Of a DNA stretch of 44,647 bases, positions 9,401-19,047 are shown one piece after another. The DNA is from Stramenopiles sp. TOSAG23-3 (Eukaryota; Sar). Made by a program: the position numbers and the translations under genes. The stretch covers positions 1 to 44,647 of the forward strand of contig LT642173.1 of NCBI GenBank assembly GCA_900128585.1. Direction: 5' to 3'. Position 1 is the first letter of the stretch. Every line of letters starts with the position of its first letter. The notes under the pieces are model-generated. The model was not told the origin of the DNA and searched no databases. It saw only the letters and a list, made by a program, of their open reading frames with translations.

Positions 9401-12400
9401 AGAAGAACACTCTCCAATACTGGATCAATTGTTTCAGGGACGTTTTCCAGCAGACACGGGTTTCCGAACTGAATTGAGTTTTCGATCGTCCTGACAAATG
9501 TTGATTGCGACTGCTTGCAAACTTTCAGTTGGTTTGGCTTTTCCATATTCTTTATCCACTTGTTTGCTTGCATTTGTGGGTCGATCATTAATGGCCATCG
9601 GTCCGATAAGGTTATCATAATCGCATTACTGACCGAGAACTGGTCGTTTGGTAGTTTATCAATATTCCATTTGCGAATCACAACCGGTTCGCCCAGTGTT
9701 TCTACCAACGAAAAGTTCTCTGCGCACGTAATGTTCTTTGAGGTAAGCATACCAGACCACGCCTTGATTGCATTATCGCGGTAGCTCTGCACGAAACAAC
9801 CCATGTAAGCAATTAGACCAGACGACAAGACAACGTCGCCAGTAATATTACCGTACTGAATGGTTAGGTCTTCCACAAACTGGCGCCATCTATCGCGTTC
9901 ACCACCAAGACCACTTATTAATTTTTCGGCTCTTTCTAGTCGATCAGCACACTGTTTAACATCAAACTCAAGCTTATTCTTGTAATCGAGAGTTTCCTGA
10001 AGTTCTTTCTGCAAAGCGTCAAGGTTATCTTGGACTATTTTCAACTCTGCCTGTTTCGCTGCTAGCTCTGTTTCTGCTGCTGCTAAGTCAGTCGAGGCTT
10101 TCGCCAACGCAATACGTTTGGGCTCCACCTCTTTTGCCACCTTGTCGTACATGATCATCGCATGGACCCACTGGCACAACCCCGCGCAAGCTTTCGATGA
10201 TTTCTTAACTAATGCCGGAGTGAAATCATCTCTTTCACAGAATAAACCAACTTTTTCTACAATTTCAACGTCGATATTGTCTCTGTCATAAGCCATTAAC
10301 TTGGGCAAAAATTTAGGATCTCCGAGAAGTTCTTTCTGGGCAACCGGCCAGTAATCGTTTATTTTACGGGAGGGGTTATCTGGGTCTTTCACGCGTGCAG
10401 GTTTTAATGCAAACATGAGACAGACAGCTTCCATGGTGACTTTCACGCCGTGCGGAGGATTCTTCATGGCCTTCACCTCGGTAATATCACCTTTCGTCAG
10501 CGAATTAAGCGCTTTTTCCGCAGATTTTAGCGCTGGGATTGCAACGGCGAGCATCTCTTCACACTCCGATTTCATCGTGGCAGCCTCTCGTTTTGTTATG
10601 TCACATGCAGCGACAATCTTGTCTACAGCTTCAACTTGTACTCCAACAGTCTTTTCCTCCGCTTGTACTACAACGAGCTTTTCGGCAGTCTCTTTTTGGG
10701 CCACTTTCAACTTCGGTTGGAGCGCTTCTAGCTCCTCCTGCATACCAGCCACTTGCTCAGCAGTTTCTAATATTTTTGTAAGTCCATTTTGATAACGATC
10801 ACGCTTTTGCGATACTTCGTGGCGTTTCTTTCCTATAAGGGTCTTGAATGTCTTGATTAGGGCCAGGTAGCTCGTAGGCGTTACGTAGTAGTACCGCCGA
10901 AGCTCCTCCAAATATAAGGATGCCATTTTAGAGACACGCATCTGCATGTCAACGCAAGTTTCAACGACTGCCAGGCGCTCATCATCTCCCATGGTCAAAT
11001 CCTTCAAGAAGAACATTGCTACAGAACGCAATGCCTCGTCCGGCCAGTTCAAAAACCAGTCTATTGTACAACAATTAATCAGAGAAGGAAACATGCGCAA
11101 TCTCGTGCGAAATGCACTTCCGACTGGACTAAATGCGAGGCAGATGTGAAGGTTTTCTCGGCATTTCTGCACAAATAACTTGAGCAGTTGTGTAGACGTG
11201 GCGTCTTTCATTCCCATTTCTTGGGCGACTTTAGATAAAGTCTCGCAGATCATATTCTTTTCATCTATTGGAAAAATATTTGGAACCTCGCCAGTATTGA
11301 GGATATTATTAATGTCTTCGACAAAATCTTCTTGTTTAATCTGTGTGTCACTAAACAGAAACACCGTGGGTTTGCATTGTTCACCGGCTAGACGAAGCAC
11401 CGTCTTCAGATCTTCGCGCCACTCATTCATCCCATAGACTTTGGTGATTTCGATCTCGAATAATGTCATATCTGAAATGAAAACGGCCAATGTGGTCAGA
11501 CTCTTCCTACCACTCCCACCGACGCCAACAAGCAAAGCATTCCCATATGGCTGCTGAATAACTCGTGCAATTCTTGAACAATGCTCGATCGCGTTCATGA
11601 ACAGCACCAAATGCATGGGCTTTGGGTACATATTGTTGTAGTCCTCCAGGTACTCGTTCATTACAGTGCTCAATTTTTCATGGTCTGTGAATTCAATATA
11701 ATTCCGTCTCTCAGGGTCTACCTGCGGGTCAATAAAATTACCAAATATCAGGCCTTTTTCGCCCGCAACACTTTTCCAATCTTTTCTGAAGTGATCTTTG
11801 CATCCCCGCTCTAACATTTCATCGAACAATTGTCTATCCTCTTTGTTTATCAAACGGTCACGAAATACCCGCATACATTCGTGACCCCACAAACGAATCA
11901 TTTCACTTGCATCATTCATTAAATCGCCATTGGCAGTGGACACTCCCTGGAACACTTTTGACAAATCTCGCAGATTGTAGGTGTAGTGCGATTTTAAAGG
12001 TGTCGGGAGCAGTATTTTTCCGACTTCGTCATAAACCTCAATGGTTGCCTGCACCATGGGATCATTCAGTTTCTTGATGCTAGTTCCAAAACCCGACAAG
12101 AACCAATCGCAAACCGAACTAAAAATTTGCTTTAAGGAACTGGCATTGAACGGGACAATGTTGATCATGTTGAAATGTCTGACATACCGTTGCGTTATAC
12201 GCGTTTTACCGCCACCTGGTGGACCCATTGCGCATATAAACTGAATATCAATGATACGCTTAAAGGCCCATGTGGGGTCTAGTCTATCGTACCAACCCTG
12301 GTGATCCATCCAAGCGCGTAAAATTTCGATTGGGGGTTGGGCACCGTATTCTTCTTTCTTCGGCATGTTAAGGTCGTCTACAAACACCGTTGCCTTAAAC

Positions 12401-15400
12401 CCGGGTGATGGGCCAAACACACCCTTTCGCCGCTTCCCTAACTTTCCATCAATAATATCTTGGGTCTGGTTTGCGGTGGTTTGGGCAGAAAAGTTCACAA
12501 AAATGGGGGTAAATTTTGTTTTATCTAATTTCCCGTCGACCAGCTTCTTAATGAAAACTGATTTCCCTGTGCCTGTTTCCCCAGTAACCAAAACTTGCTT
12601 GCCACATAAAACAAGGAGCTCAACAATACTTTCCGTTCGGACGGTATCAATAGTTGGCACAATAATATCGGCAAACTTCGTCTCTTTGGGAATAGAATAC
12701 CCTTTCCCTTTTGGCATCCATCCTTCCCATTTCCCTTTCCTGCAGTCGAATTTGTAATCAAATACCATCCCCGACTCCGGGACACCATCAATAGCATGGC
12801 GGCCCGCCAAGCAGTCCCCGTCGTAAGATGGGTTCTTTGCAACGAACAAGTTCCATCTCTCGTCTTCTTGAATGGTTCCCATAATAGCTTGGCGAAGTAG
12901 ATCGTCGAATATTTTTCTTCCTGCAGTGTTACAGACTCCACCAACAGCCCATATTATACAAAAGATTGTAAGGTTTTCAACCCATTTAGGAACATCTTTG
13001 TCGGCAGGAAACTTTTCCATTTTTGTGAAATAACACGACATAAGTTTCATGGTGTTGTTGGCAAGTTCCATAACAGTGATCGGGGTTGGGATTTTGGTGT
13101 ACTGATTGATAAAAAAAATTGAAGGCTGCATTAGCCACATGTAAACGGCTTCGATAGTAGCGGTATGTTTTACAAGTCCTTCGGGTAAATTTTCTAACCA
13201 CGAGTCCAAGAGTGGCCTCCACCCTAGCCGTCCTGGCTCCATGTAAACAACGCCAACGCGGCTAACTGTTGCCGGTGATGCTTCGTCTAAGTCTTCTGGT
13301 TCAAACATCATCGTCATATATGGGCTCATTTTAACAATCTCTCCACTTGTTAAGCACAGCTTTTTATTATCATCGAGCACAGTGTTCATACTTTCGATCC
13401 ACAGCGTATCTACTGGCCCGTCAAACATGAGCCACACCTTTTTCCCAGATAACTCTTTCGAAGAATCGCGGTACACAATAGCCAGCACACCATCGTCCCA
13501 CTCATGTGAGTTGGGGTCAAAGGCTCCGTACAGCTGGGTCGACGCGACACTTTTGGGGTTAATCGTATGGATCTGCACATCCGGGGGGAAATCTTCACCT
13601 TCGATTCGTCTCAACGATTCTGCCAAGACTCGAAGGATAGAAGTTTTCCCCGCAAAGCCTTGGCCTACGATCATAAGGCCGTGGCGAACCGCTACAGTTT
13701 CGTACAATTGGATTGTGCTTTTAATGAAAGAGTCAACTGGCTGAAGACCAAAATCTTTACTGACTTCTTTCATAGTGGGAATGAGGGGGCCATAATCCGG
13801 CACTGGCAATTTGAGGCCAGGGAAGAGGTCTGCCGTAATACCAGTAAACAGGGGAATGTCATTTGTTGTGAACTTCGGAAGATTTACGTCGGTGATGGCA
13901 CTTAAGACAATTGATGCTTCGTCTAACTGTCCCTGCAAATCTAGTAAGAGTTTTCCAGCACGCACTAAAATTGAAAATACTGCCCGCATCCCGTAATCAT
14001 AGTGCTTCTGGGATGATAGCAGTTCACTACTGAGCTTCAAAACCTGCGTCAATTTACGGGCCAATGGGGTAGCACCGTTGAATCCCATTGCAAACAGCAT
14101 GACTTCTGCAATTAGAGCGTAATCTGGAACCATCATAGCGCAAGGTCGGAAAAGGGCCTTCAAGTTATCGGGAAGTTCTTGTCTACCAGCATAACCTGGG
14201 TTCATAGTGATAAACACATTAGCGTCCGGATTCAGAGTCAATGTTGTTCCTTCAAACTCAAATGTTTTTACCCGCGCCCGTTTTGCTTTCTGAAGCGTCA
14301 AAATTTGTTGTGCAATGACACTTAAAACTTCCAGAATAATTCTGTTAAATTCATCGAAACAACTCCACGATCCCGACTGAGCCAAACCTTTGAAAAACTT
14401 CCCCATAGCTTTGTAGTCAAATTCCGGGGAGCAATTGAGCACTACGCATTGAATGGCGCACCCTTTTGAGAGGTCTTTAACCGTTTCAGTTTTACCCGTA
14501 CCGGCTGGCCCAGCGGGGGCACCGCCAAACATTAGAGAGACGGCCCCCATTAGCGTACGATAACATCTGTCAGTCAACGGCGTTACGACAAGGCGCCCTT
14601 GGTTCCCTATGTATTCATAACCATACATTTGGGAAGCATTAAGGATTCGCGCGATGAGATTATGGGGTTCCTCTGTATCCCCATATCGATTGTAGTCATC
14701 CGGTTTGTTGTCCCAAGTAAAGCGCAGTTGAGACAGCCATTCAAACGCATCCTTTCGGTCAACCTTTTGTTCAATCATTTCTTGTACAGAATTCTTCGCG
14801 TGGACATCTAAAGTACATAACGCGCGAATCAGGGTTCGCTGTTGCTTTGTCATTTTGCCTCGCACCATCTCTACAATCACACCAATTTGCTTGTCTAGCA
14901 GTATTTTGTACTCCTTCAACCCTTCTAACCCTTTTTTATCGATGCTGGCCTCTACCTCTTTTGTCCAGTACAGCATACTAACGTTCAAAATAACTTGGCC
15001 CGGCCAGTTGAGCGACCAATCTCGGCGAGGAATTTGGGGGTATTGTTCTATAGCGGCCTTTATTTGATCTTTTATCGTAATTCTCATTGATGACTGCATT
15101 TGGAGAAGCCAATTCTCAACATTCCCCTTGTTTTCCCCTTCGTTGGGGTCTATAAATATCGACAACGGAACAACCTCACCCTTTGAATCTTTCATCTCTA
15201 TAATCGTTGCATCTTTCTCGTTGCCATTTGTTTCACCCCTAAAGGTTACCTTTGCAACTCCCTCGAAACACTTATTTAAATAAGGTTGAACGGCACGAGG
15301 ATCCTTTGTTTGAGACAAGATTTCAAGGAGTTCGTCGTTGGACAGAAAGAAAAACCTGGAAAACGCAAGCCGTTTAACCTCCAGGTACTCTTCCAAACCT

Positions 15401-18400
15401 TTCTGGATAACATCTAATCTCTTGCTAGCGCCTTTAAATTGTTCTAGAAGTTCTTCTTTGCCAGCTGCATGCATCATCTTGGGCATGTCCACAGTTTCTT
15501 TCATTGTTTTCCTCCAAAATTGATCCACAGCCGCAAAACGCCGGCCTTCTGTCGGCATCTGGCGCATTATATCTTCACTGCCAAATATAGGCTCCAAGTA
15601 CATCCACGTTCGTTGTACACTTAGCCATTCATCTAATAGCTCTTGTGCATATACAAGTTTACGTTCAAACGCCTGCGTTTCTTTCCTTATGTATTTAATG
15701 AACGGAGAGCCAAGCATAGTTTGGACAAGGACAATTTGATCATCAAGCAAGGCGTAAATCTCGTCCGTTCCCAAAATAATGTGGGTTGTATTCTCATCCG
15801 CCTCTTGCCCTTTCTTTAAATGCTGTTTGCAAAACAGATTCACATCGTCCCACTCGGTTTGCATATTACGCATTTTTGTCATCAGGTTGTCTTCTTTATT
15901 GGCAATTGTCGTGATTTCTTCTACTTTGTCCCACTTTGACATTATGTCAATATCGACAAGACTTTGCAGAGTAAGGTCCATGTCTGGGATGAGGTCGTGT
16001 TCGATAGCTTCTGAAAGCATACTCCAGTGACGATCTAGCAGTGCTTTGCTTCCAAGGGCCTCCAGTAGAGGGACATTCTTTTTAAATGAATCGGTCTTTT
16101 CTCGCAACGTTGCAGCAACTTCTGAAGCTTTTGGGGCTTTGTCTTTCAACTTACTTTTCATTTTGTAACTCTTTTGCCAAGCTGAAGTTACAAAAGCGCC
16201 GATGTCTTTCGCATTCAATTTCAAAAATGGCCCTCCTAACCACGTCTCAACGTTGTTGTAAAAGTCACCAAACATCGTCCATAGTTCAAAAAATGGTTGG
16301 AATTCATCAATGTAACCATTTATCTCCGAAAAATAATCCTCTTTTTCATGCCCAAACGCTTCCTCTCGTTCGTTAAAAGTTTCCGCTTTCTCAATCGCAC
16401 CTTTCAGCTCTGTGTCAATATTTATGGCTTCGTCGACTGTGGTAGCAAGATCATAGTCGCGTTCTGGGTCGGAGCCACCGATATCATAGTACGCCTTTAC
16501 GCGAACGCCAAGAGATTCAACATACTTGCGAAACTCAATTTGGTCCTTTTCAAGGGCGCGCTGCATTTTTTTCTTCATTTTTCTAATGGCTGCCTGCGCG
16601 TCAGCAAACGCATCGTTGACCATAGTCGGCCACTTACGAACATTCCACGACAATTTGAAAATATTAAACGGAGTTTTATAGCCAAATTGCCCCATGGCAT
16701 TCAGCCTATCCGACGATGTAGTAACGGACTTCTTCAGCGACATTACTTGCTGGCCTAAACTATCAACGTATGTCTTTAATTCAATCAACTCCATTTCCGT
16801 TTTCGGTTGCGTTGAAACACGCTTTAAGATAGTTGAATAAGCAGCGTTCACCTTTTCAAATCTGGCTTTAGCGTCTTCTACAACAGCATCGATAATGACT
16901 TGCCCGTGTTCTTTGGCGGCGCTTTCAAGCGTATATTTGCATGCGGCGGTTTCAATTGCACCGATTGCAAACGACTCAATATTCATGCAACTCCGCTTGG
17001 CATCGTCGGAAGCGTTAAACAATCTCTGCAATTCTTTGACTATTGCATCCAGTTCTAGGTCAGGTACCGTTTCGGCAAATGCATGCGCCGTAATTGAAGT
17101 TTTTGGATGCGTAAGGAAGGCTGCTTGTTCAAGTTTTGTCTTCACAGCATTCATACCTACGAGGGATTCTGTAATTTGTTTCGAGCAAGCAACTTTCAAA
17201 TGATCCACTGCCGTCATGACGGGCTTAAATACATCTTTACTGAGATCTAGGATGGCGGGTTCCGGAACATTCAGCAAGGTCATCAACTCCGCATCGACAA
17301 CTTTGATTGTGCTAACAGTCTCTACAATCTTATCTATGACCTTCGTGAACGCATTCTGAACCTTTTCGACAGGAGGCGTGATGGTTACAACGCCGTCCGA
17401 GACTTCTGTGTTGAACTTAATCAAGGGCCTGGGATGAGAACCGAATCCATCCGCATCCCCCTCTCGGACAGCAGTGGCGGCGTCAATGTAGTCACTCCAC
17501 ATTTGCACATTGTACTCCAACATATCACGAAGTTGGTCAGCCATTCGTACTCGCAGGGCATGCAGAAATACTACCAAGTTGCTGCGTTGAAAAACTTCAA
17601 GTTCACTTTCATAAAAGTTAAAATAGCCTTGGCAGTTGTCTAGAAGGTTGTCTGCTAGTCGGCGTCGAAAGCGCTGCAAAAGATTTTCGCTCATTTCATT
17701 GCATAGCGCAATTTGCTTTGCCTCAAACTCTTCGACCGTTATTGGTTCGCTTTCTGGCGTAGTATGACACATGCATTTTTGGTCAAAATCGTCCGTGTAA
17801 GTGTACATGTGCGAAATAATGCTATACCGTACACCTTCGTTCTGTAGCCAAAGCTTCTTGTTGACACGGTGTCGAATCCTCTTGTAGGGCGTCTCCGATT
17901 TTGGTATTATGATACTTCCAAACTCTGGGATGGGCGCTTGACGAGGCGGTGGTGGCAACTTCAAAGCTTCATACCTTGACTTCATGACAGCATCAGATTT
18001 CAGTGCAATGTTCAATACAATTTTTTTACACGCCCTCTGATACCGGGTGGCGACATCCTGCACCAGCTCTGCTACCAACGGTGTATCGAGGGTAGTCAAA
18101 GCACTACCAATACGTCGTGAGATGTCGTTTAAAGTCCAGTCGGGAATACTTTCCACACTATCATCGGGCTGCTTCTCTAGGAAGTAATCATACCGAATAT
18201 TCGCCTTTACCTTTTCTCTCATTTCATTAGCGCGTGCGACCCGACTTTTGAATACGTCCGGGTCTTCGTCGTCGAATTGCAGGTTCAGCCTACTCACTTT
18301 CTTACTTCGCCCGTCGTCACCCATTGTAACAGTGTATTTTTTGTCGGCGTTATCGTATGCCGAAACAACGCACGGTTTCCATGACCATCCCCCGTTAGAA

Positions 18401-19047
18401 TAATAAGGAGACTTACCTGGAGCGTTTGAATCAACCCACTCATTAGGAGATTTTGACTCAAATATATCAGGATCGTCAAACTGGTCCAGAGGGATTTTTG
18501 ACATATCGAGTCTCAAAAAATCTTCGTCTTCTACAGCGTTGGAAACAGAAGTTGCAGCGAACGAACCTTCGGAGGAGTCCTCCTCTTTTTCTGCAACTTT
18601 GGTATCTTCATCTTCCTCTTCAATGTCGTAGACACGAAGGAGCTTAACCCTCGGGTCGTTCTTCTCGGGACCTGCCCCAAAGTGTCGCTTTCGTCGAGTA
18701 GCCGGCATGTTTGGGGGATACGGGCGCATTGGCTGTTTCTGGTACGGTGCTTTCGCTTTTAAACGTTTTTGCATAACCTTTTCTTGGTCGAACCAGCGCG
18801 CTGGCAAATTATTATAATCCATGCTGGTCATAGTATCGTTTGGCTCCATCTTCCCACCGACTTTGGAAGTGGATGATGACTTCTTTAGATCGTTCATCGA
18901 TTTGCTATGCTGCGCTTTCTTTTTCTTCTTTTTCTTGTCGGCCGAGGTTTTTTCAGCACCCCTCTTCTTCGCCCATTCCGGGATATCAGCCCCGGCTGTA
19001 GACTGAACACTAACACTCTTCTTCATGGATTCGAACGAATAGAACAC
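6433..19047 (-). CDS. Axonemal inner-arm dynein heavy chain (single-headed type)
   Basis: 4204 aa in one uninterrupted frame, typical of single-headed inner-arm heavy chains (DNAH3/7/12 or DNAH1/6-like). It is an ATP-driven minus-end microtubule motor acting between axonemal doublets. The N-terminal tail is followed by the linker, then the AAA ring. AAA1 P-loop GPAGTGKT lies near residue 1510, with Walker B SCFDEFNRI after it. AAA2 GQGFAGKTS is near 1797 and AAA3 GETGTGKS near 2160. AAA4 GVGGSGRKS near 2512 is degenerate, with Arg for the Walker lysine as in many axonemal chains. The coiled-coil stalk and microtubule-binding tip lie around 2780-3100. The C-terminal part has the family hallmark GECNYGGRVTDDKDRR and GLHDNA. 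The AAA3 segment usually reading GPPGGGRN reads GPPGGGKT here. The first 45 residues are Lys/Ser-rich with a K7 run. An alternative start is the ATG seven codons downstream (MKKSV). Confidence 0.95.
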   Translation of the reverse strand: MFYSFESMKKSVSVQSTAGADIPEWAKKRGAEKTSADKKKKKKKAQHSKSMNDLKKSSSTSKVGGKMEPNDTMTSMDYNNLPARWFDQEKVMQKRLKAKAPYQKQPMRPYPPNMPATRRKRHFGAGPEKNDPRVKLLRVYDIEEEDEDTKVAEKEEDSSEGSFAATSVSNAVEDEDFLRLDMSKIPLDQFDDPDIFESKSPNEWVDSNAPGKSPYYSNGGWSWKPCVVSAYDNADKKYTVTMGDDGRSKKVSRLNLQFDDEDPDVFKSRVARANEMREKVKANIRYDYFLEKQPDDSVESIPDWTLNDISRRIGSALTTLDTPLVAELVQDVATRYQRACKKIVLNIALKSDAVMKSRYEALKLPPPPRQAPIPEFGSIIIPKSETPYKRIRHRVNKKLWLQNEGVRYSIISHMYTYTDDFDQKCMCHTTPESEPITVEEFEAKQIALCNEMSENLLQRFRRRLADNLLDNCQGYFNFYESELEVFQRSNLVVFLHALRVRMADQLRDMLEYNVQMWSDYIDAATAVREGDADGFGSHPRPLIKFNTEVSDGVVTITPPVEKVQNAFTKVIDKIVETVSTIKVVDAELMTLLNVPEPAILDLSKDVFKPVMTAVDHLKVACSKQITESLVGMNAVKTKLEQAAFLTHPKTSITAHAFAETVPDLELDAIVKELQRLFNASDDAKRSCMNIESFAIGAIETAACKYTLESAAKEHGQVIIDAVVEDAKARFEKVNAAYSTILKRVSTQPKTEMELIELKTYVDSLGQQVMSLKKSVTTSSDRLNAMGQFGYKTPFNIFKLSWNVRKWPTMVNDAFADAQAAIRKMKKKMQRALEKDQIEFRKYVESLGVRVKAYYDIGGSDPERDYDLATTVDEAINIDTELKGAIEKAETFNEREEAFGHEKEDYFSEINGYIDEFQPFFELWTMFGDFYNNVETWLGGPFLKLNAKDIGAFVTSAWQKSYKMKSKLKDKAPKASEVAATLREKTDSFKKNVPLLEALGSKALLDRHWSMLSEAIEHDLIPDMDLTLQSLVDIDIMSKWDKVEEITTIANKEDNLMTKMRNMQTEWDDVNLFCKQHLKKGQEADENTTHIILGTDEIYALLDDQIVLVQTMLGSPFIKYIRKETQAFERKLVYAQELLDEWLSVQRTWMYLEPIFGSEDIMRQMPTEGRRFAAVDQFWRKTMKETVDMPKMMHAAGKEELLEQFKGASKRLDVIQKGLEEYLEVKRLAFSRFFFLSNDELLEILSQTKDPRAVQPYLNKCFEGVAKVTFRGETNGNEKDATIIEMKDSKGEVVPLSIFIDPNEGENKGNVENWLLQMQSSMRITIKDQIKAAIEQYPQIPRRDWSLNWPGQVILNVSMLYWTKEVEASIDKKGLEGLKEYKILLDKQIGVIVEMVRGKMTKQQRTLIRALCTLDVHAKNSVQEMIEQKVDRKDAFEWLSQLRFTWDNKPDDYNRYGDTEEPHNLIARILNASQMYGYEYIGNQGRLVVTPLTDRCYRTLMGAVSLMFGGAPAGPAGTGKTETVKDLSKGCAIQCVVLNCSPEFDYKAMGKFFKGLAQSGSWSCFDEFNRIILEVLSVIAQQILTLQKAKRARVKTFEFEGTTLTLNPDANVFITMNPGYAGRQELPDNLKALFRPCAMMVPDYALIAEVMLFAMGFNGATPLARKLTQVLKLSSELLSSQKHYDYGMRAVFSILVRAGKLLLDLQGQLDEASIVLSAITDVNLPKFTTNDIPLFTGITADLFPGLKLPVPDYGPLIPTMKEVSKDFGLQPVDSFIKSTIQLYETVAVRHGLMIVGQGFAGKTSILRVLAESLRRIEGEDFPPDVQIHTINPKSVASTQLYGAFDPNSHEWDDGVLAIVYRDSSKELSGKKVWLMFDGPVDTLWIESMNTVLDDNKKLCLTSGEIVKMSPYMTMMFEPEDLDEASPATVSRVGVVYMEPGRLGWRPLLDSWLENLPEGLVKHTATIEAVYMWLMQPSIFFINQYTKIPTPITVMELANNTMKLMSCYFTKMEKFPADKDVPKWVENLTIFCIIWAVGGVCNTAGRKIFDDLLRQAIMGTIQEDERWNLFVAKNPSYDGDCLAGRHAIDGVPESGMVFDYKFDCRKGKWEGWMPKGKGYSIPKETKFADIIVPTIDTVRTESIVELLVLCGKQVLVTGETGTGKSVFIKKLVDGKLDKTKFTPIFVNFSAQTTANQTQDIIDGKLGKRRKGVFGPSPGFKATVFVDDLNMPKKEEYGAQPPIEILRAWMDHQGWYDRLDPTWAFKRIIDIQFICAMGPPGGGKTRITQRYVRHFNMINIVPFNASSLKQIFSSVCDWFLSGFGTSIKKLNDPMVQATIEVYDEVGKILLPTPLKSHYTYNLRDLSKVFQGVSTANGDLMNDASEMIRLWGHECMRVFRDRLINKEDRQLFDEMLERGCKDHFRKDWKSVAGEKGLIFGNFIDPQVDPERRNYIEFTDHEKLSTVMNEYLEDYNNMYPKPMHLVLFMNAIEHCSRIARVIQQPYGNALLVGVGGSGRKSLTTLAVFISDMTLFEIEITKVYGMNEWREDLKTVLRLAGEQCKPTVFLFSDTQIKQEDFVEDINNILNTGEVPNIFPIDEKNMICETLSKVAQEMGMKDATSTQLLKLFVQKCRENLHICLAFSPVGSAFRTRLRMFPSLINCCTIDWFLNWPDEALRSVAMFFLKDLTMGDDERLAVVETCVDMQMRVSKMASLYLEELRRYYYVTPTSYLALIKTFKTLIGKKRHEVSQKRDRYQNGLTKILETAEQVAGMQEELEALQPKLKVAQKETAEKLVVVQAEEKTVGVQVEAVDKIVAACDITKREAATMKSECEEMLAVAIPALKSAEKALNSLTKGDITEVKAMKNPPHGVKVTMEAVCLMFALKPARVKDPDNPSRKINDYWPVAQKELLGDPKFLPKLMAYDRDNIDVEIVEKVGLFCERDDFTPALVKKSSKACAGLCQWVHAMIMYDKVAKEVEPKRIALAKASTDLAAAETELAAKQAELKIVQDNLDALQKELQETLDYKNKLEFDVKQCADRLERAEKLISGLGGERDRWRQFVEDLTIQYGNITGDVVLSSGLIAYMGCFVQSYRDNAIKAWSGMLTSKNITCAENFSLVETLGEPVVIRKWNIDKLPNDQFSVSNAIMITLSDRWPLMIDPQMQANKWIKNMEKPNQLKVCKQSQSTFVRTIENSIQFGNPCLLENVPETIDPVLESVLLKQIVKVGGTPSIKVGDNMVAYEEGFKLYMTSRLPNPHYPPETVVKVNLLNFMATEDGLMDQMLGVTVKEERPDLEEQMVKLVLEDADNKRQLKEIEDTILELLAKAEGNILDDAVLIETLSQSKITSNKIEKAVAAAAKVRERVDKSRQSYEIVAFRVSQLFFCIADLAAVDSMYQYSLEWYVNLFLLAISKAEVTKKLDKRLQSLIDTFTKVLYVNVCRSLFEKTKLLFSFLMCSKIMVGEKKMNPTQLKYFLSGNTAVELAQPNPNNKGLRWLENKAWGDLIGIEEVGEEFKGIADDIKSNLGDWQNIFENDNPIELIKKRFPRLDSFQQLMVLRCIRPDKCVPNMTEFIAETMGPQFVDPPSFDLKVSYEVSTCETPIMFVLTSGADPMTVLNRLADEMEMNDSSKFLCISLGQGQGPRAEKAIQLGRDKGLWVCLQNCDLGESWLPTLEKLCEEITTKNTHANFRMWLTTMPFPKFPVSVLQNGVKMTLEPPRGMRQSLQGSYTMIQPDWLEDTRNPRALKKLVFALCFFHATVSERIKFGPLGWNIRYSFSIPDLSISLDQLKLFVDEYELIPYRMLNYCVGECNYGGRVTDDKDRRCIKTILSYFYTENEDIMDDNYRFSPSGLFYAPPDGDHAATMKFVRSLPLLEGPECYGLHDNAAITSAILETTTILGALLELQPRTAGGDGETWEQKLARVANEIEKRMPEQFDLEAIAVAYPTIFEDSMNTILTQESERFDKLLFRVRTTLRNVQRAIVGEVLMSEELENMGNSLVNGLVPKLWTAVSYPSLKPVGGWVSDFLMRLDFINLWVKENSPVVYWVSGFFFTQSFLTGTRQNYARATGIAIDLLSYDFQVMAIGEELPDKPPRGAYISGLFLQGAKWDGGADGSAGGDERKTGGLVDSDPRVLFMEMPQIWLIVEETLKIQDRHVYVCPTYKTSARQGMLSTTGASTNFVMMIDIPMTETNSQNDWIKAGVAMLCSLDD

